DNA of 35,348 nt from Planctomycetaceae bacterium (GTDB lineage Bacteria; Planctomycetota; Planctomycetia; Pirellulales; Pirellulaceae), in contig JAHEJI010000035.1 of the NCBI GenBank assembly GCA_024638965.1, forward strand, positions 1-35,348, in the 5' to 3' direction. Each line of letters opens with the position of its first letter. Position 1 is the first letter of the stretch. The notes below the pieces were generated by a model, which did not search any database, was not told where the DNA came from, and was given only the letters and a program-made list of their open reading frames with translations. Positions 16,580-24,634 of the stretch are shown here, piece by piece. The position numbers were made by a program, and so were the translations under genes.

Positions 16580-17344
16580 ATGGAGATGGCCGTTACATTC
16601 ATGTTGGTCATGGCCAGATTGATGGCAGTCATGATGACGGCTCCATTGTTAGGCAGCCGCGTTGTCGGGCGTATGCCTCGAATCGGAATCGCATTCGCGA
16701 TTACGATAATCGCTTTGCCGCTGGTGGACCCGTCGATTGTCCCTCTTGAGCCAGGCTCGATCGTTTCGGCCCTTCTCTCGGAAATTTTGATCGGCGCGTT
16801 GCTGGGGCTGGGGGTGTCGATTTTATTTGCAGCCGCACATATGGCCGGGTCGGTCATCGGACAGATGGCAGGATTGCAAGTGGCAGATCAGCTGGACCCG
16901 AACACTGGACAAGCGACTTCTTCGGTTAGTCAACTGTTTGGAATCGTCTCACTGGCCGTGTTCGCATTGATTGGTGGGCCGGAAATGATCATTTCGGCTG
17001 TTCTTGACACATTCGTGAATCTTCCCCTCGGATCTTCACTCAAGACGGATTCGGTGTTGGCGTTGTTGACCGAACTGCTGCAACAGAGTTTCGTGTTAAC
17101 CCTGCGAGGTGTCGGCCCGGCAGTTGCCTCGCTCATGGTCGCCACTTTCGTGATCGGACTTATTGGGAGAGCCTATCCGCAGATGAACATGCTTCATCTC
17201 GGTTTGAATGGGAATCTCGCTGTGATGTTACTTGCGATATTTCTGACACTTGGCGGGTGTATTTGGTTGTTCGTCGACGACTGGAAACAGGCGGTTGACG
17301 TAATCCAAGCGGCAATCACACCGGCGAATCACACCATTTTTTAA
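16580..17344 (+). CDS. fliR: flagellar export gate protein FliR (254 aa)
   Basis: FliR is the single-copy membrane subunit capping the FliP/FliQ gate. It is almost entirely hydrophobic helices. Family landmarks include FMLVMARLMAVMMTAPLLGSR at the N-terminus, EILIGALLGLGVS (about 68-80), the conserved GQMAGLQVADQLDPNTG segment (about 94-110) and SLMVATFVIGLIGRAYPQMN (about 184-203). Length is normal. The start is 2 nt after the fliQ stop, so the two are probably translated together. Assignment is firm from sequence and order. Confidence 0.96.
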   Translation: MEMAVTFMLVMARLMAVMMTAPLLGSRVVGRMPRIGIAFAITIIALPLVDPSIVPLEPGSIVSALLSEILIGALLGLGVSILFAAAHMAGSVIGQMAGLQVADQLDPNTGQATSSVSQLFGIVSLAVFALIGGPEMIISAVLDTFVNLPLGSSLKTDSVLALLTELLQQSFVLTLRGVGPAVASLMVATFVIGLIGRAYPQMNMLHLGLNGNLAVMLLAIFLTLGGCIWLFVDDWKQAVDVIQAAITPANHTIF

Positions 17345-17372
17345 CCTTTGAAATGAACTTCTGGGAGTCACC

Positions 17373-18140
17373 GTGTCTGAATTCTCTAGCGACGCAACTC
17401 ATCCGGCTTCTCCAATTCGTCGCCAACAGGCTCGTCGCAATGGAGACGCACCAAAGAGTTATGAACTGGCGAATGCGATTCACCTGATCGGTGGACTTGC
17501 GGCGGCATTTTTGTTGCTTGGCGGTATCGGAAGCTGGATTCGAAATTGGACGATCTCGCAATGGCAGGGCGCAGGAACCAATTTGTCGCTTGATGCGGCA
17601 GCAACGACAACGCAGCTTCAATCAACGACTTTCTCCTTTGCTGCTGTTCTTGCTCCCTTGATGGCACTGATGCTAGTGCTGGGAATATTATCACACTGGA
17701 GCCAGACGGGTCTCGTTTTTCGGCCGCAACAAGTGGTACCTGACATGACACGGCTGGGGCCTAACAAATGGTGGCAACACATTTTTTCGATGAATCTAGT
17801 TTCGATACCATTCGTTGGATTACCCAAGACGTTGGTTGCAGGATTGACGGCGATGACGAGTTTTTGGCTGCAACGTGGGCAGGTTTTTGAATTGGCTGCG
17901 TTGCCTGCTGAACAACTGGTGGAATCATTGTTTGGGCTTGTACTGGCAGTCAGTTTTCATGTTGCGGTTGTTTTGTTTCTTCTGTCTCTGATCGACTACG
18001 GGCTGAAGCGCTGGAGTTTCGAAAGAAGAATTCGCATGACCGATCAGCAGTTACGAGACGAAGTTCGTATGCAATCCGGCGATCCCACGGTGGTCGCTCA
18101 ACGTCGCCAGCTGCACCAATCGTATGGGCGACAACAGTAG
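17373..18140 (+). CDS. flhB: FlhB lacking the autocleavage domain (255 aa)
   Basis: FlhB normally docks on the export gate and, through its self-cleaving cytoplasmic domain, switches export from hook to filament. The N-terminal region SPIRRQQARRNGDAPKSYEL is a divergent form of the usual basic FlhB start. Four membrane regions follow, at about 33-55, 87-108, 145-165 and 188-212. The post-membrane linker DYGLKRWSFERRIRMTDQQLRDE is typical. The protein ends at residue 255, shortly after SGDPTVVAQRRQLHQS, where full-length FlhB continues for about 100 residues with the NPTH site. The stop is followed by an intrinsic terminator, so no downstream remnant exists. The C-terminal domain may be encoded elsewhere (inference). 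Confidence 0.9.
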   Translation: MSEFSSDATHPASPIRRQQARRNGDAPKSYELANAIHLIGGLAAAFLLLGGIGSWIRNWTISQWQGAGTNLSLDAAATTTQLQSTTFSFAAVLAPLMALMLVLGILSHWSQTGLVFRPQQVVPDMTRLGPNKWWQHIFSMNLVSIPFVGLPKTLVAGLTAMTSFWLQRGQVFELAALPAEQLVESLFGLVLAVSFHVAVVLFLLSLIDYGLKRWSFERRIRMTDQQLRDEVRMQSGDPTVVAQRRQLHQSYGRQQ

Positions 18141-18141
18141 G

Positions 18142-18164
18142 CGAGTCTGTCCCAGACTCGTTTT
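18142..18164 (+). terminator. rho-independent terminator after flhB
   Basis: CGAGTCTG (18142-18149) and CAGACTCG (18153-18160) form a perfect 8-bp stem with a 3-nt loop, followed by TTTT. It begins one nucleotide after the flhB stop codon. A further short hairpin (TCAGC...GCTGA, 18184-18202) faces the convergent SNF2 gene, so 18141-18215 likely ends both transcripts. Confidence 0.78.
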
Positions 18165-18215
18165 AGACTAATCCCAACTCGCGTCAGCTTGGGACAGGCT
18201 GAGCAACTGTATTCA

Positions 18216-19934
18216 CTAGGCTACTTTTTTGATTTTGCCTTCTGGCGTGCGCAGATTGAATAGGCCGAATATCTCTTCTTTGGAAAGCCCTCGTTTGGCG
18301 GGACGATCGTTATCAGATAGTACTTCACGGAAAAGCTCTCTTTTCTCTTCGAGGATGTCGTGAATTCGTTGCTCGATTGTACCGACTGAGATCATCCGGG
18401 TGACGGTGACGCTGCCAGCAGCGCCGATCCGATGGGCGCGATTAATGGCTTGGTCTTCCACAGCCGGATTCCACCAGCGGTCGAACAGAAAGACATAGCG
18501 GCAAAACTGAAGATTGAGCCCGACACTGCCGGCACCGTAACTCATCAGTAATACGCTTCGCGTCGGGTCGTTCTTGAACTCTTCCAAGATTGAATCGCGC
18601 TGTTTTGAAGGAATTCTGCCGTGGAATTCCAACGGCTGAAACTCCCGGAGGTAAGGATTGATTTGGCGCACGGTGTCGACCCATTGACTGAATACAATCG
18701 CCTTTTGACCACTGGCTGCCACTTCTTCCATGTCTGCCTTGAGCCTTTCCATTTTGGCACTTTCACCGGTGGCTGGATCAAAATTGCAGATTTGTTTCAG
18801 CCGCAATACGAGTTCAAAAACATGTTTGATCGTGATTTCGTGCCCCATCTGATTCAACCTCAGCACGCCGTCATTTTCGGCCTGCCGATACGTTTCATAT
18901 TGTTCAGATGAGAGATCGAGTTCGGCGTCGCGCATCAAACGTGGAGGCATATCGGTCATGACCAAATCTTTTGTCCGCCGCAAAATCATGTCTTTGACTT
19001 CCCGGCGGGCTTCACGCGGCGTCATCCCGACGTTTAACGAGCCCGGAGAAACAAACTCGCAAATACCTACCAGATCTTCGAGACCATTTTCAATTGGCGT
19101 CCCGGTCAATGCCCAGCTGCGTGAACGTTTGATTTCGCGAATGGTCTTGCTGGTGGCGCTGGAACGGTTTTTAATCCGTTGGGCTTCGTCGAGTACGACC
19201 AAGTCATAAGACAGTTCAAACTGTTTCATAATTGGTTCGTCTCGCGTCAACAATTCGTAGTTCGCAATCTTGACCGGTGCTCGATCGCAAGTCCAATGCC
19301 ACTTCCGTTGATTTTGGCTACCCTGAATCGCAGCAACCGGGATCTCGGGGGCCCACAACGCGAACTCGCGCAACCAATTAGTGACCAACGGCTTGGGGCA
19401 GATGAGTAATATGCTTTTCGCATGGCCGGTACGTAAAAGCATCCGTACGGAGGTTATCGCCTGCATCGTCTTTCCTAGGCCCATTTCGTCAGCCAGAATC
19501 GCGCTGTGTCGAGGAAACAAAAACGCAACGCCAGCGAATTGAAACGGGAAAGGTTGGAAGGGAAACTCCATCGTGTTTCCCGCAAACAGGTTTTCCAACG
19601 GTGGCTGAAGCAGATAGAACAATCGCTCGCTCAGTTTGATGACGTCGTTCGGAGGTTGGATTCGGGTGCGGCCCTGCTTTTTGTCAGGCTTGCCCCGTTC
19701 GTCAATTTCCGATTTTACCGTTGCAGCTCCCTGACCACTCGGCTTGGGAGCGATTTTTTCCACCGGTTCTTCTTCTAAGAAAAAGTAGCTGTTGGTTTTG
19801 ACAGGCCGTTTTCGAAAACTGGCTGAAACGACGGGCGTCACACTATCGTTTCGGGCGATCCAAGTCTCGATTTCGGAAACACTGTCGCGACCGATTTCAG
19901 ATTGCCAGTCATAGTTGATCCAGATTTGATTCAT
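18216..19934 (-). CDS. SNF2-family DEAD/H-type ATPase (572 aa)
   Basis: This is an ATP-dependent DNA translocase of the SNF2/RapA-like group. The first 100 residues are variable and polar. Helicase motifs appear in order: I in LADEMGLGKTMQ (about 148-159), II as DEAQ followed by RIKN, III as LTGTPIEN, then the C-terminal RecA domain with VFSQW (motif IV), LLMSYGAGSVGLNLQ (V) and QAINRAHRIGAAGSV (VI). The start is placed at 19934 (MNQIWINYDW). The longer frame to 20063 would overlap the upstream gene by 86 nt. The upstream 180-aa gene ends 43 nt away on the same strand, so they probably form a unit. The substrate cannot be read from the sequence. Confidence 0.93.
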   Translation of the reverse strand: MNQIWINYDWQSEIGRDSVSEIETWIARNDSVTPVVSASFRKRPVKTNSYFFLEEEPVEKIAPKPSGQGAATVKSEIDERGKPDKKQGRTRIQPPNDVIKLSERLFYLLQPPLENLFAGNTMEFPFQPFPFQFAGVAFLFPRHSAILADEMGLGKTMQAITSVRMLLRTGHAKSILLICPKPLVTNWLREFALWAPEIPVAAIQGSQNQRKWHWTCDRAPVKIANYELLTRDEPIMKQFELSYDLVVLDEAQRIKNRSSATSKTIREIKRSRSWALTGTPIENGLEDLVGICEFVSPGSLNVGMTPREARREVKDMILRRTKDLVMTDMPPRLMRDAELDLSSEQYETYRQAENDGVLRLNQMGHEITIKHVFELVLRLKQICNFDPATGESAKMERLKADMEEVAASGQKAIVFSQWVDTVRQINPYLREFQPLEFHGRIPSKQRDSILEEFKNDPTRSVLLMSYGAGSVGLNLQFCRYVFLFDRWWNPAVEDQAINRAHRIGAAGSVTVTRMISVGTIEQRIHDILEEKRELFREVLSDNDRPAKRGLSKEEIFGLFNLRTPEGKIKKVA

Positions 19935-19977
19935 GGTGATACTTTTGATTGGATCATTATTTTGAGCGCCGTTGGTG

Positions 19978-20520
19978 TTAACGTACGACCGCTTGAGCTT
20001 CTTGGATTGCCTGAGCGATGCGTTCGAAGGGTTCGTCAATCGGAATCGATTCAGTGAACTCAAAACAAAGCTGGCGAATCTGATGTAACACCGAATTCGT
20101 CTGGTTCTCTGTCCAGATTCTCTGCTCGTGGATGTCGAAATAATCCAACTTGTGTGACTTGGATTGGAGGTCCAGTCTTGTTTGCTCGTCTTGTGGTGTG
20201 GCTAACAAAACCGGTGATTCAACTAGCTCATTGAGTGGCAAGATTTTGAGATCATTCGTAATGAGTAGTTCAGGGCGTTGTTTTGTCTTGCCAACCAATG
20301 CCAATCCAATTTGATCGCAGTACAAAAAACTTTCGTAGGTTTGCCCATATAGTATTCGCTGTGCTCGATTTTCCGGGACAGGAGCCGTGCAATGGAATTC
20401 GGTTGGCCTTCCCAGGGAGTTGAGAATTAACAAGCCACCGCAATGCCCCAGTTCGGGGACTTGAATGATCGAAACGAAGCCAAACCTGGCGTTTTGTGAG
20501 TTTTGCGAAACTGATGTCAC
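19978..20520 (-). CDS. conserved-looking hypothetical protein (180 aa)
   Basis: I do not recognise a family. The protein is soluble with no signal peptide or membrane helix. The N-terminal half is beta-strand-like (FGFVSIIQVPELGHCGGLLILNS is an alternating hydrophobic pattern). The middle has ESFLYCDQIGLALVGKTKQRPELLITND, and the C-terminal 50 residues look helical and acidic. It directly precedes the SNF2 gene on the same strand with a 43-nt gap, so it may be a partner of that ATPase. Start codon ATG at 20520 has no clear ribosome-binding site. Real-gene status rests on length, composition and operon-like placement. Confidence 0.65.
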   Translation of the reverse strand: MTSVSQNSQNARFGFVSIIQVPELGHCGGLLILNSLGRPTEFHCTAPVPENRAQRILYGQTYESFLYCDQIGLALVGKTKQRPELLITNDLKILPLNELVESPVLLATPQDEQTRLDLQSKSHKLDYFDIHEQRIWTENQTNSVLHQIRQLCFEFTESIPIDEPFERIAQAIQEAQAVVR

Positions 20521-20906
20521 GTAGGTAGCTTGAATTTAGGTGATGCGGTGAAGTTAAGGCGTGTTCGTCGAGAATTGTTGAGTAGGTTTGCTGGCTGGTG
20601 TCAACCAATAAAAAGCAAAATTTAGCAAAGAAAAAAAACGAGACAAAATTATAATCGGTAGCTATCGAAACGGGACTTTAGGTCAGTGTCTCGCCCGCAG
20701 AGCTTCCCGCCAAACCGAAACAACCGCATAGGTGTCGTTATAGATAAGGTTTATGAGAAGCTTTGCCGGGTCTAATGTTTGTTCACTCAAATCATTTTTC
20801 AAAATTCATAATGCGCGGGCATTTGAAGACAATTGCTCGACACTCTTCTTAGCTGTGTTTATACTGTTGGATGTAGTCATCGTAATCAACGTTTGGAGCA
20901 AGGCTC
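20521..20906. other. 386-nt divergent intergenic region
   Basis: This stretch lies between the minus-strand 180-aa gene and the plus-strand 155-aa gene. It carries the promoter listed at 20837-20865 and an A-rich tract near 20628-20640. No open reading frame with supporting signals was found in it. Confidence 0.5.
20837..20865 (+). promoter_or_regulatory. sigma70-type promoter of the 155-aa gene
   Basis: TCGACA (20837-20842; five of six to TTGACA), a 17-nt spacer, and TATACT (20860-20865; five of six to TATAAT) form a good housekeeping promoter. The expected transcript start is near 20872, giving a leader of about 35 nt with GGAG before the ATG at 20907. Confidence 0.55.
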
Positions 20907-21374
20907 ATGAGTCACGATCCTCAGGATCTTTCCCCGGTATTCAGAATCGACGTTAGTCAAAGTGCTAGCGATCCGCATGTTCCAAATAGTCCTCAGACGA
21001 ATCAAGGTTCGGAGATAACCGCGTTGCTTCAACAGTTGGTTATTGGTCAAGATCGTCAAAACGAACTGCTGGAAGAATTAGTCGACCAAATGGGTGCCGC
21101 GCAGCGGCAACGTGTATCCGAACTTGGTCAATGGAAAGAAGCTAATCCATTGCTGGCTCGAAGGTGTCGAGCGGCTGCTGAAGCCCTAAGCCAGGTGCAA
21201 ACCGAGTTTTTGCAAAATTTGACGGTCGAAGTCAACGATAATTTCGAAAATATGATGGACGGTGAATTTGTTTTGAATGAGTTCGTTGATCGATACGGCC
21301 CCCGATTGGCTCACTTGAACGGTGTTCTGCAATTGCTATCGCAGCTGAGTGCTCAGCACCCCGTGAACCAATAG
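20907..21374 (+). CDS. small hypothetical protein with helical core (155 aa)
   Basis: No known family is recognised. A polar, proline-containing N-terminus (about 1-35) is followed by a heptad-like helix at about 36-75 (ALLQQLVIGQDRQNELLEELVDQM) that could form a coiled coil. There are two further helices, one with RRCRAAAEALSQVQTEFL and one near the end with LNGVLQLLSQL. No signal peptide or membrane segment. A GGAG site precedes the ATG, a good promoter lies upstream and an intrinsic terminator downstream, so it is a complete single-gene unit. Well-formed expression signals make it a convincing gene despite unknown function. Confidence 0.8.
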   Translation: MSHDPQDLSPVFRIDVSQSASDPHVPNSPQTNQGSEITALLQQLVIGQDRQNELLEELVDQMGAAQRQRVSELGQWKEANPLLARRCRAAAEALSQVQTEFLQNLTVEVNDNFENMMDGEFVLNEFVDRYGPRLAHLNGVLQLLSQLSAQHPVNQ

Positions 21375-21413
21375 AAGTCGGTGACAGCCTGATCAACGTC
21401 GAAGAAAAAACAC

Positions 21414-21448
21414 TGGCCTTGGTTGTTGTTTACAATCAAGGCCATTTT
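21414..21448 (+). terminator. rho-independent terminator
   Basis: Arms 21414-21426 and 21432-21444 pair over 13 bp with one G-U, loop of 5 nt, followed by TTTT at 21445-21448. An A-run precedes it. It ends the 155-aa gene transcript 40 nt after the stop. Confidence 0.85.
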
Positions 21449-21471
21449 CGTAGCTCGATTTCGGGGACAGT

Positions 21472-22359
21472 GTGGGAAACCAGAATCTTCAAGGCGAGTT
21501 AATCAGCGTGTTGACGGAAGACCGGGTTCGTTTAGACGGATTCTTTTGCCGCTCTGATAGACCGAGGCTGACTGCATTTGATGCGGCTGTTATCACTCAT
21601 GGTTTGGGAGGGAATTTCTATTCTTCCCGGTTGCTGACGTACTTTGCTCGTGTCATGTCCGAGATTGGAATCAGCGTTGTCTTGGCAAACACGCGCGGCC
21701 ACGACAATCTCACGATGACAATCAAATCCGGCCGGGTCGCGATGATTGGGGCGGCTTATGAAATGGTCAGTGACTGCGAGTATGATTTGAACGCTTGGTC
21801 GAATTTTTTGACGAAACAGGGTTTTCAAAATCAAGTATTTTTCGGGCACAGCTTGGGGGCGATCAAGACGCTGTATGCTCAAGCTCATCGCCCCAGCGAA
21901 AACGTCAAAGCACTGGTTGCATTATCGGCGACTCGGCTTTGCCACCAAACCCTGCTCGAATCGGCAGGGGGTGATGATTTTCGAACGATGTTGGAACAAG
22001 CACATTCCTTTGTTGATCAAGGCCGCGGTGAAGAATTGATGCGAGCCACATTTCCGTTTCCAATTTGGATGGCGGCCGCGGCGTATCTGGAAAAGTACGG
22101 TCCGGCCGACAAATACAATTGGCTGAGCTTTGCTGAGAAGATAGAGGTACCAACGTTGTTGCTTTATGGCCAGATCGAGCTTGACGAAAATCCAGCTTTT
22201 GCCGGGTTGGAGCCTGAACTGAAATCATTAATTGAATCACATCGCCAGTATTCCATGAAAACGATTGAGAATGCCGACCATTTTTATTCGGGCCGATTCC
22301 AGGCTGCCGGTGAAATCGTTCGATCCTGGTTAATCAATCCGCCGACTTGGCCGGAATGA
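21472..22359 (+). CDS. alpha/beta hydrolase (295 aa)
   Basis: This is a serine hydrolase of the alpha/beta fold, probably an esterase or lipase-like enzyme. The oxyanion-hole region THGLGGNFYSS (about 42-52) and strand VVLANTRGHD (about 69-78) precede the nucleophile elbow FFGHSLGA with Ser127. A likely acid residue lies after LLLYGQIELDEN (about 225-237), and the catalytic His is in ENADHFYSG near residue 268. Length is typical. The start is GTG at 21472 with GGGGA about 5 nt upstream. It sits between the terminator at 21448 and the large hairpin at 22401, so it is probably its own transcript. Substrate cannot be predicted. No signal peptide. Confidence 0.88.
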   Translation: MGNQNLQGELISVLTEDRVRLDGFFCRSDRPRLTAFDAAVITHGLGGNFYSSRLLTYFARVMSEIGISVVLANTRGHDNLTMTIKSGRVAMIGAAYEMVSDCEYDLNAWSNFLTKQGFQNQVFFGHSLGAIKTLYAQAHRPSENVKALVALSATRLCHQTLLESAGGDDFRTMLEQAHSFVDQGRGEELMRATFPFPIWMAAAAYLEKYGPADKYNWLSFAEKIEVPTLLLYGQIELDENPAFAGLEPELKSLIESHRQYSMKTIENADHFYSGRFQAAGEIVRSWLINPPTWPE

Positions 22360-22400
22360 TGAATTCAGAAAAACGGGGATGCAGCAGGATTGGTCCGCTA

Positions 22401-22469
22401 GTTTAACGCCCAACCGTAGGCGCCGGCTTGGGGCAAAGATCAGCCGGCGCCTTCGACTGGGCGTTAAAC
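22401..22469. terminator. 69-nt two-part hairpin between convergent genes
   Basis: The outer arms 22401-22412 and 22458-22469 are perfect 12-bp complements. The inner arms 22418-22428 and 22442-22452 pair over 11 bp and are very GC-rich. The structure includes the stop codon and the last codons of the minus-strand small membrane protein, and follows the plus-strand hydrolase by 41 nt. It may stop both transcripts, though no T-run is present. An inserted palindromic element is the alternative. Confidence 0.6.
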
Positions 22470-22714
22470 AAATGATCTGAGTTGCCCACGTTTTCCTGCA
22501 TCATTCCGGAACGAAGACGCCAAATCAAAACGACCCAGAAGGTTGTGATCAAGAGTGGCATGCTCATCATGAAAATGATGCTGATCGCGAAACCCATCGC
22601 TGAGCCGTTGTCGTGTAACGAGTCTTTGCAGGTCGGGCAGGCTGTCGCAATTTGCGGCAACAGAACCAACGCAAATAAAAGGACAGATCGAAATGTAGGT
22701 TGAATTAATTTCAT
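22403..22714 (-). CDS. small membrane protein with CxxC motif (103 aa)
   Basis: This is the last gene of the respiratory operon. I start it at 22714 (MKLIQPTFRS), which gives a signal or first membrane helix (about 9-23) followed by ACPTCKDSL. The longer frame to 22822 would run into the 95-bp repeat. A second helix is at about 41-64 (GFAISIIFMMSMPLLITTFWVVLIW), then a polar tail. The CPTCK pair just outside the membrane could bind copper or take part in thiol exchange, which would fit oxidase assembly, but this is inference. The final 20 or so codons are part of a large hairpin. No family name is recognised. Confidence 0.68.
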   Translation of the reverse strand: MKLIQPTFRSVLLFALVLLPQIATACPTCKDSLHDNGSAMGFAISIIFMMSMPLLITTFWVVLIWRLRSGMMQENVGNSDHLFNAQSKAPADLCPKPAPTVGR

Positions 22715-22750
22715 CAATAGTCTGACGGGCTGGGGCCGGATCACAATTTT

Positions 22751-22845
22751 AGTGCGTGTCGCACGGACGTATAGCGGTCGAGGCGCTCTGATTACCCGGC
22801 CAAACCGACGAATAAACGCCAAACTTAAACCAAACGCGCACTAGT
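22751..22845. repeat. 95-bp dispersed repeat, copy 2
   Basis: About 87% identical to positions 1-95. Seven-base terminal inverted repeats TAGTGCG (22750-22756) and CGCACTA (22837-22843) bound it, giving a MITE-like look. The right end overlaps the stop codon of the minus-strand DUF420 gene (stop at 22841-22843). It lies between the last two genes of the respiratory operon. No transposase is present nearby. Confidence 0.85.
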
Positions 22846-23401
22846 AATATGGCCTCAACATCAAGTAACAAACAGGCCCAGTGACAGCCACATACAGCCA
22901 AACAGGAAATACCCATTTAGCGAATTCGCGGTGTCGTTGAAATTGATTCGTGAAACCGTAAATCCAGGTGAACAGGATAAACGGAAAACTGACTGCCGCC
23001 GAGATAATATGGGTAATTAACAGGAAATAATAGACGATTCGAACAAATCCTTGACCACCAAACGTGGTTTCTTGGCTCGTGATGTGATAGGCGACGTAGC
23101 AGCATAAGAACGCAATCGAACAAATCATCGCGGCACCAATCGCCTTTTTGTGAATGTCAACATTGCGTCTCTTGATCGCCACAAGCGCGACGATTAACAA
23201 AACCACCACGATCGAGTTGAGGATCGCGTGCACTTGGGGGAGAAAGCTGAGACTCATGCCTTCCGGTAATTCGAACTTGATTCGCCGCATCAATCCCACG
23301 AGTCCCAGCACCAGTATGGAAATCACCCACGCAATTCGTTTTAGCGTGGCGGCAAGTCTGAGTTTCGCAGGTTGGCTCAGGTGTGCTTCGATAGATGTCA
23401 T
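22841..23401 (-). CDS. DUF420-family membrane protein, oxidase-associated (186 aa)
   Basis: This is a polytopic inner-membrane protein of the DUF420 (YozB-like) family, usually found beside cytochrome oxidase genes and thought to aid oxidase assembly. Helices are at about residues 22-39, 55-75, 88-108, 125-147 and 163-181. Family-type residues include LPQVHAILNS, VDIHKKAI, YVAYHITSQ and HRREFAKWVFPVWLYVAVTG-like C-terminal spacing, with several histidines near the membrane that could bind metal or heme. The ATG overlaps the stop of the SCO gene by 4 nt, so they are coupled. Its stop codon lies inside the 95-bp repeat, so its exact C-terminus may have been set by that element. Confidence 0.85.
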   Translation of the reverse strand: MTSIEAHLSQPAKLRLAATLKRIAWVISILVLGLVGLMRRIKFELPEGMSLSFLPQVHAILNSIVVVLLIVALVAIKRRNVDIHKKAIGAAMICSIAFLCCYVAYHITSQETTFGGQGFVRIVYYFLLITHIISAAVSFPFILFTWIYGFTNQFQRHREFAKWVFPVWLYVAVTGPVCYLMLRPYY

Positions 23402-24621
23402 TTCTTGTCCAAATCAGCCGGAGGAACCGTTTCTGCGTTTAACAGGTCAATGAGTTCCAACATCGCGACTTCTTGATCTGCCTCCTGCCAATTGAAATCA
23501 CCTCGGACGTTGCCCCATTTGTCGACGACAAACAACTGCGACGAGTGATGATTCTCTGACGCGTGAGCCCTAAAGAATTCCGAGCTTATCCGGCGAATCA
23601 AGAGCTCGTTTCCCGTGCAAAACAGCCATTTGTCCTGGTCCGCAGAAAATTTATTGGCGTATTCGCTCAGCACGGCCGGTAAATCCGTGTTTGGATCGGT
23701 GGTGATGCTAACGATCGTCGCCGGGTGATCGGCAAGGCGTTCTTGAAGAGCACGAAGGTACTCGTTTTGTTTTTGGCAGATGCCGGGACAAGATGTAAAA
23801 AAGAAGTTGGCAATCCAGACCCTGCCTGTCATCTCGCGGGAGTAGAATTTTTTCCCACTGCGTTCCACCAGATGAAACTCGCGTATCCAGGGAATGGAAC
23901 TCACATCATCAATTTCGAGTCCCGCCATCGCGTTTCGCGTGTGGATTGTTTTCTCCAGCGGCGGTTCTGTTTCCGATGCGAGTTCTTTGACCACGGTCGT
24001 AAACCGTTTCATGTCATAAGGATCGTCCCACTTAAAACGATCTCGGTAACGGCCCCATTTATCGACAAGCAAAATATTGTCTGTATGGGTGGCAGGGTCC
24101 ACGATGACCCGGAAAATCTGTTCACCAATTTCCCGGACTTTGTACAAAGGCCCAGTCAGCATGACCCAGCGTTGTGGCGTCGCGTTGTAATCTCTCGCAT
24201 ACCGTTCCAGGATCTCGGGCGTGTCTTTTTCGGGATCAACAGAAATGCTGACGAATCCGACATCCTCATTTCTGAGTTGTTCGTTGAGTCGTTGCACTTG
24301 TGCATTCAGGTCGCGACAAATCGAAGGGCATGACGCAAAGAAAAAGCTGACGGCATACGGTTTGCCCGCAAGCGTGGCGGAGTCAAACGTCTCATCGTTC
24401 TGATTAGTGAGCTTGAATTGCGGCACGCTGGGCAGATGTTTCCAGGGAACATCGACCAGAACAGCGCCTGGCGGATGTTCCGCAGACGGATTTTGTGTAC
24501 TGCTCGAACCCGATTGTCCGGCGATACGATCCGGTCTGAGCGATTTGAGTGCAAACACCATCGCCACAATGCAACAGCCCAGCGCGATCGTGAATAACAG
24601 CAACGGAAAGATCTTCTTCAT
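23398..24621 (-). CDS. tandem SCO1/SenC copper chaperone (407 aa)
   Basis: SCO proteins deliver copper to the CuA centre of oxidase subunit II. This one has an N-terminal membrane anchor (about 6-26) followed by two complete SCO domains in one chain. Domain 1 (about 65-215) has C98-P-S-I-C102 and a candidate copper ligand His179 before NILLVDKWG. Domain 2 (about 245-395) has C278-P-G-I-C282 and His359 before LFVVDKWG. Both thioredoxin-like domains therefore keep a full copper site. Normal SCO proteins are about 200 aa with one domain. It lies 13 nt after the subunit IV gene and overlaps the DUF420 start by 4 nt. Confidence 0.94.
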   Translation of the reverse strand: MKKIFPLLLFTIALGCCIVAMVFALKSLRPDRIAGQSGSSSTQNPSAEHPPGAVLVDVPWKHLPSVPQFKLTNQNDETFDSATLAGKPYAVSFFFASCPSICRDLNAQVQRLNEQLRNEDVGFVSISVDPEKDTPEILERYARDYNATPQRWVMLTGPLYKVREIGEQIFRVIVDPATHTDNILLVDKWGRYRDRFKWDDPYDMKRFTTVVKELASETEPPLEKTIHTRNAMAGLEIDDVSSIPWIREFHLVERSGKKFYSREMTGRVWIANFFFTSCPGICQKQNEYLRALQERLADHPATIVSITTDPNTDLPAVLSEYANKFSADQDKWLFCTGNELLIRRISSEFFRAHASENHHSSQLFVVDKWGNVRGDFNWQEADQEVAMLELIDLLNAETVPPADLDKK

Positions 24622-24634
24622 GAATTCGTCTCAA

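Noticed and set aside
19935-20063. Longer SNF2 start adding 43 residues
   Set aside because: It would overlap the upstream 180-aa gene by 86 nt, and the added residues show no family features.
23725-24333. 202-aa plus-strand frame opposite the SCO gene
   Set aside because: Antisense to a well-supported two-domain SCO protein; codon pattern is the mirror of the real gene.
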